From contig CM064420.1 of assembly GCA_032690845.1 (NCBI GenBank), positions 62,050,707-62,114,706 on the forward strand: a DNA stretch of 64,000 bases, given 5' to 3'. The notes beneath the pieces were generated by a model. It worked only from the letters and a program-made list of their open reading frames with translations. It searched no databases and was not told the origin of the DNA. The stretch is from Eleusine coracana subsp. coracana (Eukaryota; Streptophyta; Magnoliopsida; Poales; Poaceae). The position numbers and the translations under genes are program-made. Positions 10,318 to 23,168 of the stretch are shown here, piece after piece; the stretch's first letter is position 1, and every line of letters begins with the position of its first letter.

Positions 10318-11049
10318 TCAGAAATGACTTGTATGTGAAATAGAGTGCAGATTTTTACCGCTCACTTTGTTTACCCAGTAGACTTAGGCAATACATTCCT
10401 CTGTTGGCAATTAGGAAATACACCCTTTTCCTCACAGAATATGTCATTTCTGTTCTCCAAAGAACTTGTGGCATATTCAACAGCATTACTGTGAACATTT
10501 TGGGAAGAAAAGGTTATATTGTGATAAGGTAAATTGTAGAGTTCAGTGATGCACCGCCAATTTAGACCAGTATCTTCTTGTTGTGGACTAATCAGAGTAA
10601 TTTCTTCCTTGCTCTCATGGGGTTTGCCTCCACTAATTCGTGTTTTATGTAAATGCAATTTAACTTGTTGGATGGGATTGTGATTATAACAGTACAAAAT
10701 GTAGGTCAGCTTTTGAGATTAAGTTGTCATACCGGCCTCTGCAAATATGTCTCATATGAAGAAAGCAGTAGCTGTTGAACCTCGACATACATTCCGATTT
10801 TGACAAGAATATTGCAGGGTTTTACTGGCAAATATAATACGCAATGCCCATTTCCATTGATAGCAAACAAATGGTCATTAATAAAAGTATATCATCAGGG
10901 AGGGGATGGAACAGTCATTAATAGAAGTATATCGTCAGGGAGGGGATGGAACGGGCTAGGCAGATCTGATTTCATGTTTGATTTAGTTTTAAATATTTGT
11001 TTCAAAGTTTTAGGACCAAGCTGCCTGAGATTTCTCAGGTTCTTCATAG
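10318..11049 (+). other. TOC1 3' UTR and downstream spacer
   Basis: AT-rich, without coding signal. The first few hundred bases are probably the TOC1 3' UTR. A short tandem repeat lies at 10874-10952. Confidence 0.5.
10874..10952 (+). repeat. Two-copy tandem repeat, 40-bp period
   Basis: GTCATTAATAAAAGTATATC at 10874 recurs as GTCATTAATAGAAGTATATC at 10914, followed in both by a TCAGGGAGGGGATGGAAC-like tail. A local duplication with a few substitutions. Confidence 0.8.
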
Positions 11050-11225
11050 CAGTGTTCGAATAACCAATAATAACCAGCCGGTTAACTAGAAAACCGGTCT
11101 TGACCAGTCACACTAACCGACCGGTTAGCCTAAAAGACCAGACCTGTTACTGTAACAATTCAGTTAACCAGCCAGGTTTTTCACCAAACCGAGCCAGACG
11201 ATCAATCCGGTTATTCCAAACCTTG
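11050..11225. mobile_element. hAT-type MITE
   Basis: It begins CAGTGTTCGAATAACC and ends GGTTATTCCAAACCTTG, imperfect inverted ends. Flanks CTTCATAG (11042-11049) and CTTCAGAG (11226-11233) agree at 7 of 8 positions. The interior is rich in AACCGG/CCGGTT words. Confidence 0.7.
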
Positions 11226-11627
11226 CTTCAGAGCCTCCAGGCCTTTGCCAGCAGGCAATTTGTACCAGATCTATGTTCAGTGATTTAAGTAATCCTATTA
11301 ACAAGCCACGTCCATGTTCATCGTATTTCTATGTTGCATACTCAAATAAAAATTCAGCGACAATGCCCTGGGCACGACAGTCACATAATAACAGTCTACT
11401 CCATTATAGCTTAAGCACATCAACAGTAAGATCAAAGAAGGTATGATAGTACATAACATCAAGTAGCATGATCCGATAATAGCATACCATTACATCATGT
11501 ATTTGACCATGCTGCCGACATAGCATGTAGCCCTAAGGAGTTGACTTAAAACTAATCTACATTCCAATAATAAGCAGCGAAACAAACGGTTCTTCTGAAG
11601 CTCAGTGGCTGGGCAAAGTTGGGAACT

Positions 11628-12811
11628 TCAGTACTTTGGTGCTGGCTTTTGGGTTGGCAGCAGACCAAATCTCTTCTTCAACAGGTACCGCTGGCGAGAG
11701 TACTTGTCATCTGGAGAGAAGCGAGCTGCACCAAAAAACACTAATTTCAGTACTCTGAGAAAGCATGAGTCTATGAGACATTCAAATTACTGAACAATGA
11801 ACATCATAGCAGAAACAGTGTTTCAACAAGGCAGATATTATATCATCACAATTAAGGGTTACATCTTGGTTCAAATTCTACCCAGCAAACAGACACGGTA
11901 AAATTTTCAACAGTCCAGTAATAGCAGGAATAGAATGAGTGAAGCTCTAACCTCAAGCAGTGGTCATATAAGGTCATTTACGAGCTATAGGAAATGATTC
12001 TATATATTGTGATATGAAAAGAAGTCATATTGATTTCATAAGTGTTTTTAAGCCATTGATTATATATATATTGATTATTATTTTATGCTTACAATTTTGA
12101 GAACCCCTTCTCTCAAAAGGTAATTGCTATTTGCTAATACAATATAATATCTCAAAAGTACTTTCCAGTACACATAAACTTAGCAATGGTAATAATATAT
12201 CTATCTTATGAGGAATAAGTTCAACCGAAGTCATTATTCGCTCTTTGGATCCTATCCCACAAATTGCTGCTCCCTGCTGAGTTAGCTGGGATCCATGAGC
12301 ATAAATCGAAATCTCAAACATCCAAACTAGTACAAAGAAGAATAGGAAATGAAGCCAAAATACGTCCAACAATTCTTACGTACGCAGCAAATTTCTGGCA
12401 TACTTAACGCTCATGCATTTCTTCTTGCAAGCAGAAAACTAACAACTAGGATCTACAGAGTCAGTACTTCTCCAATAAGGCCATGAAAGCACTGAACCAA
12501 CCAGGATAACTATACCATTTTTCCATGTACATAAAAGCTAACCTACTGTTACGGCAAGTAAACATAAACCTATTTGCAGGTAAGATAACAGCAGGGATTG
12601 CTCAGGTGAAGAAGTTAGGCGTACCCGGATGAGCAGACTGCGTCGGCACCCCGAGAGGCGACTCCTTCTGCAGAACAAAACAGGATATGCACATCAGCAC
12701 AGGCTAACACCTCAAACATCAACTAATCAACCAGGAATAAGAGAGAACCCATGCAACCTTGGTGGTGTAAACCTTGTCGCCCTTCTCGTTGATGTAGTAC
12801 TGGAGATACAT
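11628..12811 (-). CDS. NOP10: NOP10, H/ACA ribonucleoprotein subunit 3
   Basis: Small core protein of H/ACA snoRNPs, which direct rRNA and snRNA pseudouridylation; NOP10 binds the Cbf5/dyskerin catalytic subunit in nucleoli and Cajal bodies. Three exons on -: 12811-12758, 12667-12625, 11725-11628, total 64 residues plus stop. It starts MYLQYYINEKGDKVYTTK, continues ESPLGVPTQSAHPARFSPDD, then KYSRQRYLLKKRFGLLPTQ and ends PAPKY. Its length equals that of other eukaryotic NOP10 proteins. Every exon is under 100 nt, so simple ORF searches miss it. All junctions are GT-AG and in frame. Intron 2 is 899 nt. Its 3' end faces that of TOC1. The upstream region carries a telobox and site II motifs. Confidence 0.95.
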
Positions 12812-13006
12812 CTTCGATTGGCGCGCAGGGGTCAGCCCTGTTAAATCCGTCCAGAAAGAAGTGAGATTACACCCAGGATCTACGAGAATAACACTATCTA
12901 AAGCAGGAGGGATGTGGAGGGAAGAGCAAAGTTACCAGATGTTCGGCGGAGGCGCGCGGAGTGGAGGCGGGAGGGAAGCAGCTCCGGAACTTGGCGGGCG
13001 GGCGGC

Positions 13007-13014
13007 TAGGGTTT
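13007..13014 (-). promoter_or_regulatory. Telobox upstream of NOP10
   Basis: TAGGGTTT on + reads AAACCCTA on -, about 195 bp upstream of the NOP10 ATG. Teloboxes are common in plant ribosomal-protein and ribosome-biogenesis promoters. Confidence 0.65.
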
Positions 13015-13061
13015 ATGGCGGAAGCCGGGCTGGAAGACGTATAAGAGGGAAAAGGCATTGG

Positions 13062-13082
13062 TGGGCTTTGCGTAGCTGGGCC
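13062..13082 (-). promoter_or_regulatory. Pair of site II motifs (TGGGCY) upstream of NOP10
   Basis: TGGGCT at 13062-13067 and TGGGCC at 13077-13082 lie 48 and 63 bp beyond the telobox. TCP-bound site II motifs with a telobox form the typical plant ribosome-biogenesis promoter. Orientation is not decisive for these motifs. Confidence 0.55.
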
Positions 13083-13276
13083 GAGTTTCTGACAAGTGAA
13101 CCCTTCTTAATTAGGAAAGCACCGTCCTGTAAAAAAAAAACATAAGAAAGCACCGTAGGAAAGCTGGGGGGAAATTTCCTACTCGGTCGAGTCTCAACCA
13201 AAGCGAAATTTTGACATTATCTAGGTTACATGTTTTACATTAAAAATTTATAAAATTTTATTCTCATATATATTTA

Positions 13277-13972
13277 CTAGCAAAGTATCCGTGCGTTGCT
13301 ACAGAATTTAAAAAATAAAACACTCTTTATGATTTAAATATAAATTATTTACATAATATAATTATTAGATATATACAATATTATTAATATTTTTTATATA
13401 AAATATTATATTTATATTATCATTGGTGCTTCTTAGTATATCATTTTATATGTTAAAAGTAACAATTTTATCACCATTATTTATCATATTTTAGAAGTTT
13501 TATCCGAAAGGAAAAATTAATTCACGGAGTTCACAAATAGCACTGTATTGTAACGCGATTTTAAAATTAAATACTTGCTCTAATGAAAAAAAGTTAAAAC
13601 ATAAAAGTTATAGATCTCGTTGATACCTTTTTGAAACATATATGGATTATATTATTTAGACTACGGAGCTATGAGATATGGGTCCCGCATAGAAACCTGC
13701 GTAGAGGAGTTCGAATAAGAATAAATATTTTTACATTATATATTTGGAAATCAAAACTGCATAATCTGAACTTCTATTGAATACCAAAGTTGTAGAACTT
13801 TTCGAGAGCTACAAGATAGAGTCCGAGTTTGCCTCATTTGAGCTTCGGATGTAGGAGTTATAATTTTTAAATTCGATACTTGATATAGAAGGTATGGAAC
13901 CGATTTAGATTCAATCTCTAACTTTGTGAATACGAAGTGGACGACCGTATCTTAAATAATAGATTGTAGAGA
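13277..13972 (-). mobile_element. Non-autonomous Helitron copy B, about 0.7 kb
   Basis: The left end CTAGCAAAGTATCCGTGCG, then TTGCTAC, is the reverse complement of the grass Helitron 3' end with one main mismatch, preceded by A as expected for insertion between A and T. The right end GTAGAGA reads TCTCTACAATCTAT on -, 12 of 14 matching the maize 5' consensus as I remember it. The base after that end is A rather than the expected T. The body matches copies A and C. No helicase is encoded. Confidence 0.7.
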
Positions 13973-15726
13973 ATCATATAATTTTTAAATTATAATATAT
14001 CTAATATAAATCTTACAATAATATTAATAATATAGATAATACATATTAAATATGTATATGCTATAATTATTTTCTCAGTCTCAATTCTCAATGGTCATCA
14101 GCGTGTCCGACGCCCAACGCGCGAGCTCGAGCTCCCGCCGCCCCGTCGCTATCTAAACAATTCTACATAGCGCATGCTTCAGCTCCTCGCCGGACGCCAC
14201 GCAGCACAGCTCGGACCACGCTCATCGCCGCCCAACGACGCCAAGCGCAAGATCGATTTGGCTGAAGCTTGAAGATTTGATCAGCTGTCGCTCGTCGTCA
14301 CTCATCAGTTGTAAAGAATGGATAAGAACGAACGGAAAGGAACAAAAAAATGTACAGGAGAGTAGGAACTAGGGAGTGAAGTTCCCTACTGACAGGTGAC
14401 ACCCAATGTTTTTATTTGCACTAATCGTTACTTACAAACCATGATCAGCTGATGTGATTTAGCTTTACTTAAAATTATTTATTTTAATAATTCTATATGT
14501 CTTTTTTCCTTGTAGCCTATGTTCAAAAACTTTTCTTGCATAATTCTTTTGTTTTTCAATAATAGTATGTCTTGCTAGACTCGTATTCCTATCCTATTTC
14601 TCTGTTTTTTCTCATTCTAAGTTTTTTTTTTCAGTCTGTATTTCAAATAAGACCTTAGTCCTATATCGGATTTCACATATCAGTATTGTTTAATACTTTC
14701 TCCATCTCATTTTTTTAAAAAAATAGTTAATAAAATAAGATATTATTAGCATCAACTATTGTTGATACTTAAAAGCTATAAAATAATCATTACAGGTAAT
14801 ATTATCAGATTCATAGTCAAGCAAACTATCATAATATTTAACTTTTATATTTGGAATAATTTTTTTATAGATATTATTAATCAAATTTTAAAAGTTTTAA
14901 AATTAATTAAACAGAAGTTATATATTTTGGAACAGAGGTAACTGGTGATAATACTTACTGTTAAGAGCGATACTTATTTTTATTTATTTATTTTGACATC
15001 AAGCTCGCTCTGATTTTAGGCAAGCACCATAGACCCATCGAGGTCTCGGGTCACCAAATCCATTACAAAGTCTGGTAGCGGATCAAACCAAAGACTGGGT
15101 TGATTTGGATGGAGCTGTCCACATGTAGTTATACAAGTAGAAAATAAAATAATTTCAATAATTTTGTGGGAACTAAAATGATTAGAAGGGATTGTTAGAT
15201 AATATATATCTGTCTTGTACTGAGAGAGGGTTAACTGAACAAATAAGAGGAAGACAAAGGGTTGGGTAGAGATCGAATGCATGAAGGATGACAAGGGTCC
15301 AATTGCAGCGGCACTTTAGACATATCTTTCAAGTTAGTTGAAATCATACATGAAATTAACTAGTGTTGAACTTGAGAAGTTACTGTGAAATGAAAGTACA
15401 GGGAGTTGCAAGGTGCACCTTTTACACCTGCATTTTCTTCCCATCGTATACCTTCTTTTGTTTCCAAAAGAAAAAGAAAAGCTTCTCCTAAAAAGGTACT
15501 CTAAACAAGCCAAACATGTCATCAAGACAGGCTACTCGAAGTGGGCTTTAGTTGGTGTTGCATCCTTATCCACCAACACTGCATCTTGAAAATGGCCTTT
15601 CGCTCTCACTCCTGTAGTTACTACGTGTACCCTCCACTCATCAGCAGCAGCAGACAAATCCACAACGGGAAGATTGAAAAGAACATCTAAACAGTATCTA
15701 GATTTGTAGCTGTATAAAATTAATCG
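13973..15726. other. AT-rich spacer and MYB 3' flank
   Basis: 13973-15000 is very AT-rich apart from a short GC-rich stretch at 14100-14290 without a clear frame. An open - frame at 15016-15294 has no recognised domain. About 15300-15726 is probably the MYB 3' UTR and flank. Confidence 0.45.
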
Positions 15727-16907
15727 CTAGTAGAAAGCGAGCCCTTGATCCTGCAGCCAAGGGCAGCTGCTGTCCCAGCCACAGGCGCCGCCGTGGATGT
15801 CATTCGCCACGTCGTCGAGGTTCCACAGGCTGCCCCACCCCCACGTGTCGCCACCGTCGAGCTGATCCTCGCTGGATACCTCGCTGGCAGCCGACGCGCT
15901 GCCGCCGTGGAGGAGGTAGGAGGAGCAGGAGGACATGGACATGGGGCAGAGCTGGTACAGCAGGTCGTCCATGTCCTGCATCATCTGCAGGTCGTCGTGC
16001 TGCTGCGCCGGGCACGCCGCCGGCGCTGCCTCTCCGACGACGGCGTCGTGATGATCAGGCTGCAGTTTCAGCTGCTGCTGCTGCTGCTCTTGTCCCTGCA
16101 GCAGCAGCTGGCTCTGCATCTCGCGGCGCTGCTTGAGGAACCTCGCTCTCGCGCGCTCGATGTTCTTGGACGGCTTGCCCTTCTTGAAGTGCGTACGCCA
16201 GTAGTTCTTGATCTCGTTGTCCGTCCGCCCCGGCAGGTTGCGCGCGATCGTGGACCATCTGCGTAGCAGAACAGAGAGCATGCAGATCAGTTTTTTCACC
16301 TCTTTTTACCTCGCCGTTGGTCATGTTTGTACGATTAAGAAACTTATTATGGCGTGATGAGCCACCGTTCGTGCAGGTTTGAAGATGAGGTACCTGTTTC
16401 CCCATAAAGCATGCAGCTCAAGGATGACACTCTCCTCTTGCGGTGTGATCTTGCCTCGCTTGAGGTCGGGCCTCAGGTAGTTCACCCAGCGGAGCCTGCA
16501 GCTCTTGCCGCTTCGCTTCAGACCTGCAGGTCACAACTTGCCCGCGTTAAAACCACTTACGTACAGAGTTGTCTCCTAATTTGGTTTGCAAGTTGGCAGT
16601 AACGAGCAGTATAAACTTATTTTGTTTACACGCAGGTTTGACCACACATCAACTCGCAACTTAACAAATGCAACTTGCAGCGTCAGGTTGGTGAAGGCTC
16701 TTGGTGACAAAGATTAGGGAAGAAAAAAAAAGCGAGAGAAATGAGAATCGGTGACACTTGACAAGTACCTGTCAGCTTGGCAACAGAATTCCACCTGCCT
16801 TCCCCGTGCTGCCTCACGTACTCGAGCAGCAGCTTGTCTTCCTGCGCTGTCCATGGCCCTTTCCTCCACCCTCCCTCCTCTCTCCCCCATCCAAACTGCC
16901 CGTCCAT
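15727..16907 (-). CDS. R2R3-MYB transcription factor
   Basis: Nuclear DNA-binding regulator of 266 residues. Exons on -: 16907-16769, 16523-16394, 16258-15727, at the two intron positions usual for plant R2R3-MYBs. R2 (about 14-64) has tryptophans W19, W39, W59; R3 (about 67-116) has W91 and W110, with the second exon ending LHALWGNR. Diagnostic strings are KSCRLRWVNYLRPDLKRG and GRTDNEIKNYWRTHFKK. A basic KNIERARARFLKQRREMQ follows, then a Q-rich run and an acidic, Trp-containing C-terminus (WLQDQGLAFY), probably activating. It resembles the MYB48/59-27 group, but I am not sure of the subgroup, so no symbol is given. Confidence 0.93.
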
Positions 16908-17033
16908 TTCAAACTCTTATCGCAGTGAACGATCCAATCGATCTTCAGCTCTTGAGCGCGCTGTCGCCCGCTATCGATCCTCAGAGAGCGAGCGATGACT
17001 GAGGTGATGCGGCAACCGAGTGAGCTATTGGCG

Positions 17034-17042
17034 CATATATAT
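17034..17042 (-). promoter_or_regulatory. TATA-like box of the MYB gene
   Basis: ATATATATT on + gives AATATATAT on -, about 127 bp before the MYB ATG. Position and composition fit a TATA box. Confidence 0.4.
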
Positions 17043-20000
17043 TGGCACACAGGCTCGCTCATGGAGGTCATGTCGCTGTCAGGGGCACCCCACTGCCACT
17101 AACGTTCTGAAGACCCGGAGGTTGCCTGAAATGCCCCGGGGCGATCAGTGTCGCGGGTAATTTTGGTAATCTTTTTTTTATTCGCTTTTTTTCTCGATGG
17201 ATATGATGACGGGTTACCGACTTACCGTAGGATTTCTGCCGAAAGCGTGGCCTCGGCGGCTATAGCTTAGCACCTGTGTGTGTTTGGTGTTGCGTGGAGT
17301 AGCCACGACAGGGACAAACCATGTCTGCTACTAGCATCCTGTAGCCAGCGGCCCGGCCTCTCTGGTACGGCCAACCTGCAGTCCTAGCTTAGCTTGCAAC
17401 CGTTTTTTGCTTGCAAGATCAGTGGAATCGTTGATCGCTTGAAGTGATAGTACACTGGATTTGTTGTGATATTTCGCTTCTATATATATTCACTGTTGAA
17501 CAAAAATACAAGATCTTGAATATAGGAGGCAGTTAATTTTTGGCGCCAGTCAGGGGAAAGTACCCGGTAATTAGACACCGTTAATCAACAGTTGAAGATT
17601 ACTTTGAGGTCAATTAGGCTTGCATACAATTTCCAATTTTCTGTGTCCTAACTCATGCGTTCCACAGTGTTTGAAACACGAGAATTTTACAGACAAAATT
17701 CACTTTAACAAGCTCAATTTTCCACATTGTTGTTACATATGCCTGGTTTTAAAAATATGACTCCGGAGCTTGTCACCAACATGCAACCCAATCATATTCA
17801 AAATCTGAGTTTGATATTCTGACTCAGAAGGAACGCTAGCTATATGATCATGGGCTCGTGGCAACTCGGCATCATCAGCATGTTTCCCCCATGGCACCAT
17901 GTTGTCAAGCTATGTAGGCCAAGCAAGCACTCAGACTTTTGTATAGCGCCCTTAAAAATGGTATTTGATCTCCTTCGTGCGCTGATAGTTGACCTTGGCT
18001 AGCTCCCAACTTCCGCATGGCCCGTTATTGTTGGTCAACGTTTGTATTTGCGTCTTCGTTTCACGTGGCTAAGCCTAGTACAGCAGTCTCAGCGCTTTTC
18101 ACGTGTTTGCAGGCCCATCAGGATTCAAACACGAAAGGGGTGCCATCCCATCAGAATTCACTCCCATCATTTGCTGCTTGTCAAAAAAATAGCCAAGGCA
18201 CACAAGCTTGCTCTTCGTTGTAAATCCTCTCCAAGTCCGTGAATAAACGCGGATTGGCACGGTCAAACACTCGGCCTGACCGGTCAACCGCGGACCGAAA
18301 TGCGAGGTTTTATCTCGAAGCTGGTAAAAAGAACGCGGTGGCACGGTCGATTCCGGGCCGGAATATATGCAGTGAACGGCAAAATGTCACTGCGGAACCG
18401 CAGTCCTGAAAGGTACCAAAGCTGGGGCGATCATGTAGAATAATAATGGACACGATCGGACGGGGAATCGCGCGACAGGCCTAACTCGCGGAACACCTGG
18501 CCGTCGCTGCGGTCATCCCGGTCGCTTCAAGGGTGAGCAAAAAAAAAAAAAAAAAAAAACCCGCGCTACGCGGTTCGCAGCAGAAAGGCGCTGCTCTTCT
18601 TCGCTAACCCGCATCGCGGCAGCCGTCGCCATCGGCAAAAAGTCCCCCCACGGCCGCCCCGCGCGCCCGGGTGCATGAACCCACCGTTTGATCCAGCTTT
18701 TGACCGCGCCACATCACCGTTCCCCTCGGCGCGCGCCACATGGTCTTCCCCTTCCCCGTCCGTCCTCCCGGTACGGTCCGTGCCGCCTCGTCGTCGTCAA
18801 CACGGACGGGGTGCCGCGCGCCTAACCCCACCACCACCGCGGCGTTCCGCAACGCGAAACGAGCTTCGACTTCGCGTCGCGAAACGTTCCTTTGTTCCTC
18901 AGTCGGCCGCTGTGCTCACCACGCGCTCGCCCGGTCCGGGCCGTGTAGATAATATCTCTGCTTGTATTACTCGGTTTGTGATGACGTCCGCGCGCACCAC
19001 AACAAAGGAACGCAGCGCAGTAAGGGCGCGCGTGCGTTTCGGTGAGAGGGGAGGAGACCGGGAGTGGGCGCTGCTCTTGATTGATAAGATGCGATGATAT
19101 CCTCGATCAGTTTGCGCTTTTAGGATCGACTCGACACGGCAGGAAAAAGAGCAGAAAAAGGGACGAATCGGAGGAGAGTCCCGCCCCCGGGACGCGGGAC
19201 CCCTCGAGGCACACGCTAGGAGCATACAGCAGAGTCGTTCGTGGTCGCCTCTGCGTCGCGGAATGCATCATCGTCATGTGAGAACTGAGAGCGATCCATA
19301 TGGGTTCGTTGGTTGCCCACGACGGGCGAGTGACATCTGAAAGACACCGGTGCGTAGTAGTAGTTCCACGGTCCGTGTCGCACGTGGTGGTCTGTATGCC
19401 ATATTATTCCACAGCTGCTCGTTGTTGAATCCTACTAGAGGACGATGATAAGGTAATAACCAATTATATTTCCATGATGATGGACCAGCCGGTTTTGTGA
19501 CATGGAAAGAGCAACTGGGTGTCCGATTGCACAAATCCAACCCAAAATGGATTGGAAGGCTTCGCCGGCTCCTCAAAGCCATTTGCACAGCGTGTTCTTC
19601 TGTTCATGTTTACAGGGTTGTTTGTCACATGTCTCTTGGACCTACACCAGTCAGTCATTTGGAATGCTCCAATCCATAACCGTCTATAATAACAGCATGG
19701 CGAATCTGTTCTCCATGTTTAAATTGTGAAGTTTGTGTGCTTTAGTTTTAGTAAATAAAAAATGATTCTGAACGTTACTGCTGTCACAATAACTTATCAC
19801 TAATCTCCAACGTGCCGGCCAAAATGATTAATATAAAGATAAAGAAGCAAGTGGCACACGCCAAAGGCGCAGTTCAAGAAAGAGTGAGATTGAGATTAAC
19901 GTGCGCTCCTTTCTGTGTGTTATAAGAAAGACGGGGAAGCTATTTACATATGCACACACAACATTTCCCCTGTTTTACTTCTTTATATGGTTTTAGTTAT

Positions 20001-23000
20001 GCAAGTTTCATCACTAATTTTCTATTGAAACATAACTGTAGTATCCAACAAAATGATATTTTTTTATGAAATTTCTTTCTAAAAATAAGATACAGATGTT
20101 GTTTGCCTGTTTTCAAGCTAAATATTTTGATTATTATTAAGGGGAAAATATATAATTTTACAGGATATTGGTAAAATTAAGCGCCCAACATTTTTTTTAT
20201 CAAAGAGAGTAACTTTTTTTAATATTTAATCTTAATTTGTGTTAGACATGTCGTATTGTTTTATCACTGTACAGCATTAGAACCAAAATCGCATGGTACT
20301 TTCACCATCAGGGATTCAGGGTCAACTACAGAGCCCTATATCGAAGAGTCCAAGAGCTGCAGCCAGAGCGCGTTGTTTCAGAAAATGGAACAGAGCAGAA
20401 AAGGGATATCCACCAGTTGACATTTCAAAACCGACAAGACTTTCTCCAAGCGAAAGGGAAAGACCAAAAAGATCCATTACAAATCTTATCATCTACTAGG
20501 AGTAGATATTAAGCTTATTAGCTCAGCTAAAGCAGACGCTTTAATCAGAGAAGACAACCATGCATGATTCAGATGAACCAGCATACAAGAGGACTGTCAA
20601 TGCACGGAGCTGGTAGTGCCGTAGTACACGTTGATGCGTGGGATGAGCTTACTCGTACAACAACAACAACAATAATAATAATAATAAAACATGCCGGCGG
20701 CCGGACGGAAATCGTACGCGGTTATCGGTAACGTTGTAGGCTGCCGAACCGGACAGTGTGACTTTTAATGGCTTTTGGTCGATCTTGCATGTAGGCCTCA
20801 AAACACACGACTAGATGTTATGTTAGTCAAACGATTTGATCTTGTTACACGCTCGACACAGTGGCTAGAGACTTGTACATGCATGAGTCACAAGTGGTGG
20901 AGGCAAAAAAAAAACAGAGGATCGGCTACACATTGCTTTTTGTGGAAACCGCGAGTGAAGCTTGGAGCGAGAGAGGCTTGGAGTGGTAGGCCAACGGATG
21001 AATAACTAGCGTGTTTTGGTACGTGATCCGTGCATCCGGCCCGCTTCTCTGTCTCTAGACCTCAGTAGATTAGCCGGCGGTGACCGTGCAAGGGTTCGCC
21101 GAACGCCACGGCACGCAAAGGCGCAAGCAGACGGAGAGGACGCCAAATCCAGCGCTTCCTCGCCTGATCCCGGGAAGCCAAGAACACCAATCGGCCTCAT
21201 CGTCCACGCGCTCCTGTTCCGTTCCACGTAGATCGAGCTGGGCAGTAGTTTAGGTCCATAGACAACAACTAGGCCGGCTAGCTCGACCTTCACCAGATCA
21301 CCAAAAGCGGCAGTCGAAAGCTCTTTTGTACTAGTGTTTTATCCCCGGCGTAGCTGTCACGGCGACCGGCGACGATGCGCTGCTCCCGGGGGCGCCCACC
21401 TGGTCGATGGTCCCCTCCGCCACACGGCCGTACCACCGGGCCGGAGGACGCCACGCCGCTGCCGTCGCTTGCACTGTACTGTGACAATATGATGAGTACT
21501 CGAGGGATCTGGGTGAGCTTTTCTTGGAGTAAACTAGTGCGGCGTTCGCGGCCAGCATTTCGCCGTTTCTGGCAAGGGCTGCGGGCTGGGGGACAAGCCT
21601 ACGCGCGCGGCCGGCCGGCCGTCGACACCTGTCCGGCGCCGGGGCATTGTTAAATGTCACCACGGTGCGAGGCGTATAAAGCCGTCCTCCGGACCGAAAA
21701 AGGAAGGTCCATTGTGCTACGCTGTCTAAATGCGGCATATAATTGCATGGATTAGCAGGGTGTTGATACTCCATTAAGCATCGGGAAACGGATACCGATC
21801 GGTTTAGATGCTTTTTTTTTTTTGCATAACCCCCCCTTTTCCCTGCATTCTTTTGGTCCCGTGGAATTGTCAATTCTCCCTGCATTCTTTGGTTCGAAGC
21901 ATCTAATCTTGTTGGTCTCCTGTACGTGATCAGTACGAATGATATGGGGACTCCATGAAGAGAGCAATGCAAGCAGCTTCCATATCCGACACAGGATACA
22001 CACAGCAGTTCTAGCCTAGCTAGGACCGTCAACAGTTCAGTCGTTGCAGGGAAGATACGCTCTGTCGCTGCACCCTAAAACAGAAATGACTGATAAGACG
22101 AGCATTTTCGAAGAATCTTGTGCAATATATGGGATAGAGCTCCGCCGTTGACTTTCTAATAATTGCTAAAATAATATTGTGGATCGCATTTGATCAACCT
22201 TGATTATTACTCGAACCAACCCTAAATGACATATTATCGCGGCCAATCATGTATATGTTTCATGCCATTCTTAGAGCATTCTGGATGAACGAATCTTTGA
22301 TTGAAAACTACTGGGAGCCTAGGAGATTTATGTAACCTAGGCAAAACATATATTCTCCGATTAAGTTACAGTGGATCGCAGTGGAAACAGCACGAACATA
22401 GGATTCCAGCTAGTAGGGAACACGAGGGCATCAAACAATTGTGATTTGCTATAGCACGTAGCGCCCCGCAAGAATCTCACGATCCGCTTTTCGCTTAAAG
22501 AGAAGCTCAAATCCTGAAGCAGGCAGCGACCATGTGCCCCGTCACGGGTGCAGAGAAGATTTTGATAATGCAGAAAGGAGTAGTGATCGTGGTATAGGTG
22601 TCTCATAATGATGATGACTTGGAAAGAGACCGCACGGTAAGAAAAAATTTTGGCGGAATTTTGCGTTTAAAAGGTCGCCAGCAATTCGCCTAAACTTATA
22701 CTGCTACAGTATCTCTGTAAAAGTATAGCATTCTTCCCCTTGCAAAATAAAAGTAGAGTATTATTCGAAAGAAGTTATGCAGGGCGAAAAGGGAAGCACA
22801 CATTTCATAACTTAAGGCCCAAAATAGCAAATGTCAACAGATTTCATAACTTATTAAGGCCCAAAATAGTTTAGGTTTGCTCAGCCCATTAGACCATTAC
22901 CGTTTGCTGGAGCCCATATTTGCAACACGATGCGCGCCGTACTGTTGATTTCCTTTCTCCATTCGCTCCTCAGTTCTCTCATGGCCCCTTCCTAAAAATC

Positions 23001-23168
23001 GCCATGCTCGTCGATGAGCCGCATGTCCAGTGCATTTGTGCATTAGACGCAAATGTGATAAACAAAGAAAAAATCCGAACAAACAAGCTGAGACAATGCA
23101 AGCGGAACGATTGATCTACAGACTCGCATGACGTCACTGACATCCGCTCACCGTCGCGGGCAGAATCC
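17043..23168. other. Gene-poor intergenic region, 6.1 kb
   Basis: No gene supported. GC-rich stretches at 18240-19270 and 21000-21650 hold open frames on both strands at once, a composition effect, without domains. A 19-20 A run starts at 18541. Lines near 22801 and 22841 repeat ATTTCATAACTTA with AGGCCCAAAATAG, a short direct repeat. The last ~250 bp is probably the promoter of the downstream membrane protein. Confidence 0.5.
20657..20688 (+). repeat. CAA/AAT microsatellite
   Basis: CAACAACAACAAC passes into AATAATAATAATAATAA. Simple sequence repeat in intergenic DNA. Confidence 0.9.

Noticed and set aside
20657..20688. CRISPR-like or satellite array
   Set aside because: It is a short CAA/AAT microsatellite; no spaced repeats occur anywhere in the window, and the DNA is plant nuclear.
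21331..22032. 233-codon - frame
   Set aside because: No motif, a Lys run from poly-T, and mixed composition; overlaps other frames in a gap without conserved signals.
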